The notes under the pieces: model-generated
What the model was told of the DNA's origin: nothing
The model's input: the letters and a program-made list of their open reading frames with translations, nothing else
Database searches by the model: none
Program-made: the position numbers and the translations under genes
Shown: positions 6,011-6,497 of the stretch, in pieces
Layout of the letters: every line of letters starts with the position of its first letter
Position numbering within the stretch: position 1 is the first letter of the stretch
Assembly: GCA_002478575.1 (NCBI GenBank)
Contig: DLOX01000156.1
Span: 1,693 to 8,189 of the forward strand
Source: Sphingomonadales bacterium UBA7473
Lineage (GTDB): Bacteria; Pseudomonadota; Alphaproteobacteria; Sphingomonadales; Sphingomonadaceae
Length of the DNA stretch: 6,497 nt
Direction: 5' to 3'

Positions 6011-6497
6011 TCAGCTCGACTTGGGCTGCTCCACAATGCGAATGTTCAATTCCCGCAATTGCTTGGCATTCACAGGCCCCGGCGCACCCATCATCAGGTC
6101 TTCGGCCTTTTGGTTCATGGGGAAGACAATGACTTCGCGGATGTTCGGCTCATCGGCCAGAAGCATCACGATACGGTCAATCCCCGGAGCAGAGCCACCG
6201 TGCGGCGGTGCGCCAAACTTGAACGCATTGATCATGCCGGAGAAATTCTCGTCAACGTCAGCTTGGCTGTAGCCCGCGATCTCAAACGCTTTGTACATGA
6301 TCTCAGGCCGATGATTCCGGATCGCACCTGATGAAAGCTCCACGCCGTTGCAGACAATGTCATATTGGAAGGCAAGGATGTCGAGCGGGTCCATCGTCTC
6401 CAAGGCTTCCATCCCACCTTGCGGCATCGAGAATGGATTGTGGCTGAAGTCGACCTTTTTCGCATCCTCATCATATTCGAACATGGGGAAGTCGACG
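6011..6497 (-). CDS. aspS: Aspartyl-tRNA synthetase, C-terminal part (cut by right edge)
   Basis: AspRS is a class II enzyme that activates aspartate and charges tRNA-Asp in the cytoplasm. Only the last 161 residues are present. They begin within VDFPMFEYDED, part of the catalytic core, and continue through DFSHNPFSMPQGG, ILAFQYDIVCNGVELSSG and the class II motif 3 region FGAPPHGGSAPGIDRIVML, whose Arg contacts ATP. The family tail REVIVFPMNQKAEDLMMGAP follows. The sequence type is the bacterial AspRS with a GAD insertion, though the insertion and anticodon-binding domain lie outside the window. Many alphaproteobacterial AspRS enzymes also charge tRNA-Asn for GatCAB amidation; whether this one does cannot be told from this part. 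The stop is at 6011-6013, 4 nt before the proposed GTG of the downstream small gene. Confidence 0.96.
   Translation of the reverse strand, partial: VDFPMFEYDEDAKKVDFSHNPFSMPQGGMEALETMDPLDILAFQYDIVCNGVELSSGAIRNHRPEIMYKAFEIAGYSQADVDENFSGMINAFKFGAPPHGGSAPGIDRIVMLLADEPNIREVIVFPMNQKAEDLMMGAPGPVNAKQLRELNIRIVEQPKSS

Noticed and set aside
1..6497. Mobile element, CRISPR array, tRNA or toxin-antitoxin pair
   Set aside because: No terminal inverted repeats, regular direct repeats, cloverleaf or transposase/integrase sequence was seen. All genes are recognisable chromosomal families packed end to end.

Overview
The window looks like a core chromosomal segment of an alphaproteobacterium, most likely of the order Sphingomonadales. 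The main evidence is a CckA-type cell-cycle hybrid kinase, an alphaproteobacterial-looking AspRS tail, a DUF2805/TIGR03643 small protein, moderately high GC and tightly overlapped genes. The genus cannot be fixed from the sequence. Nothing mobile is visible: no insertion sequence, CRISPR array, tRNA, rRNA or phage gene. No stretch longer than about 50 bp lacks a gene.

Left part (1-3203, minus strand). Transcription runs right to left through dapA, smpB, a DUF2062 membrane protein and the N-terminal part of a CckA-like sensor kinase. The kinase is cut by the left edge just after its phospho-acceptor histidine. The genes are packed as a cascade: dapA/smpB share one base (TAATG), smpB/DUF2062 share four (ATGA), and DUF2062/cckA are 17 nt apart or overlap, depending on the kinase start. 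This is the layout of one translationally coupled transcript. It joins lysine/diaminopimelate synthesis, ribosome rescue, an uncharacterised membrane protein and the top of the cell-cycle phosphorelay.

Middle part (3250-5780, plus strand). A divergent unit starts 46 bp from dapA. It encodes an exported soluble lytic transglycosylase of Slt70 type and the transcript-cleavage factor GreB, which overlap by one base (TGATG). The divergent pair dapA/slt places an enzyme for a peptidoglycan building block beside a peptidoglycan-cleaving enzyme. Any co-regulation is inference.

Right part (5797-6497, minus strand). The C-terminal part of aspS (aspartyl-tRNA synthetase) enters from the right edge. 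It is followed after 4 nt by a 69-residue DUF2805/TIGR03643 protein of unknown function, which converges on greB with only 16 bp between the stops. A perfect 8-bp inverted repeat lies in the conserved part of this small gene, where it could end greB transcription on the opposite strand.

I see no clearly undescribed system. The points most worth a second look are the coupled smpB-DUF2062-cckA arrangement, the additional PAS-like module in CckA, the altered lysine-site residues in DapA, and the small aspS-linked protein with its embedded hairpin.
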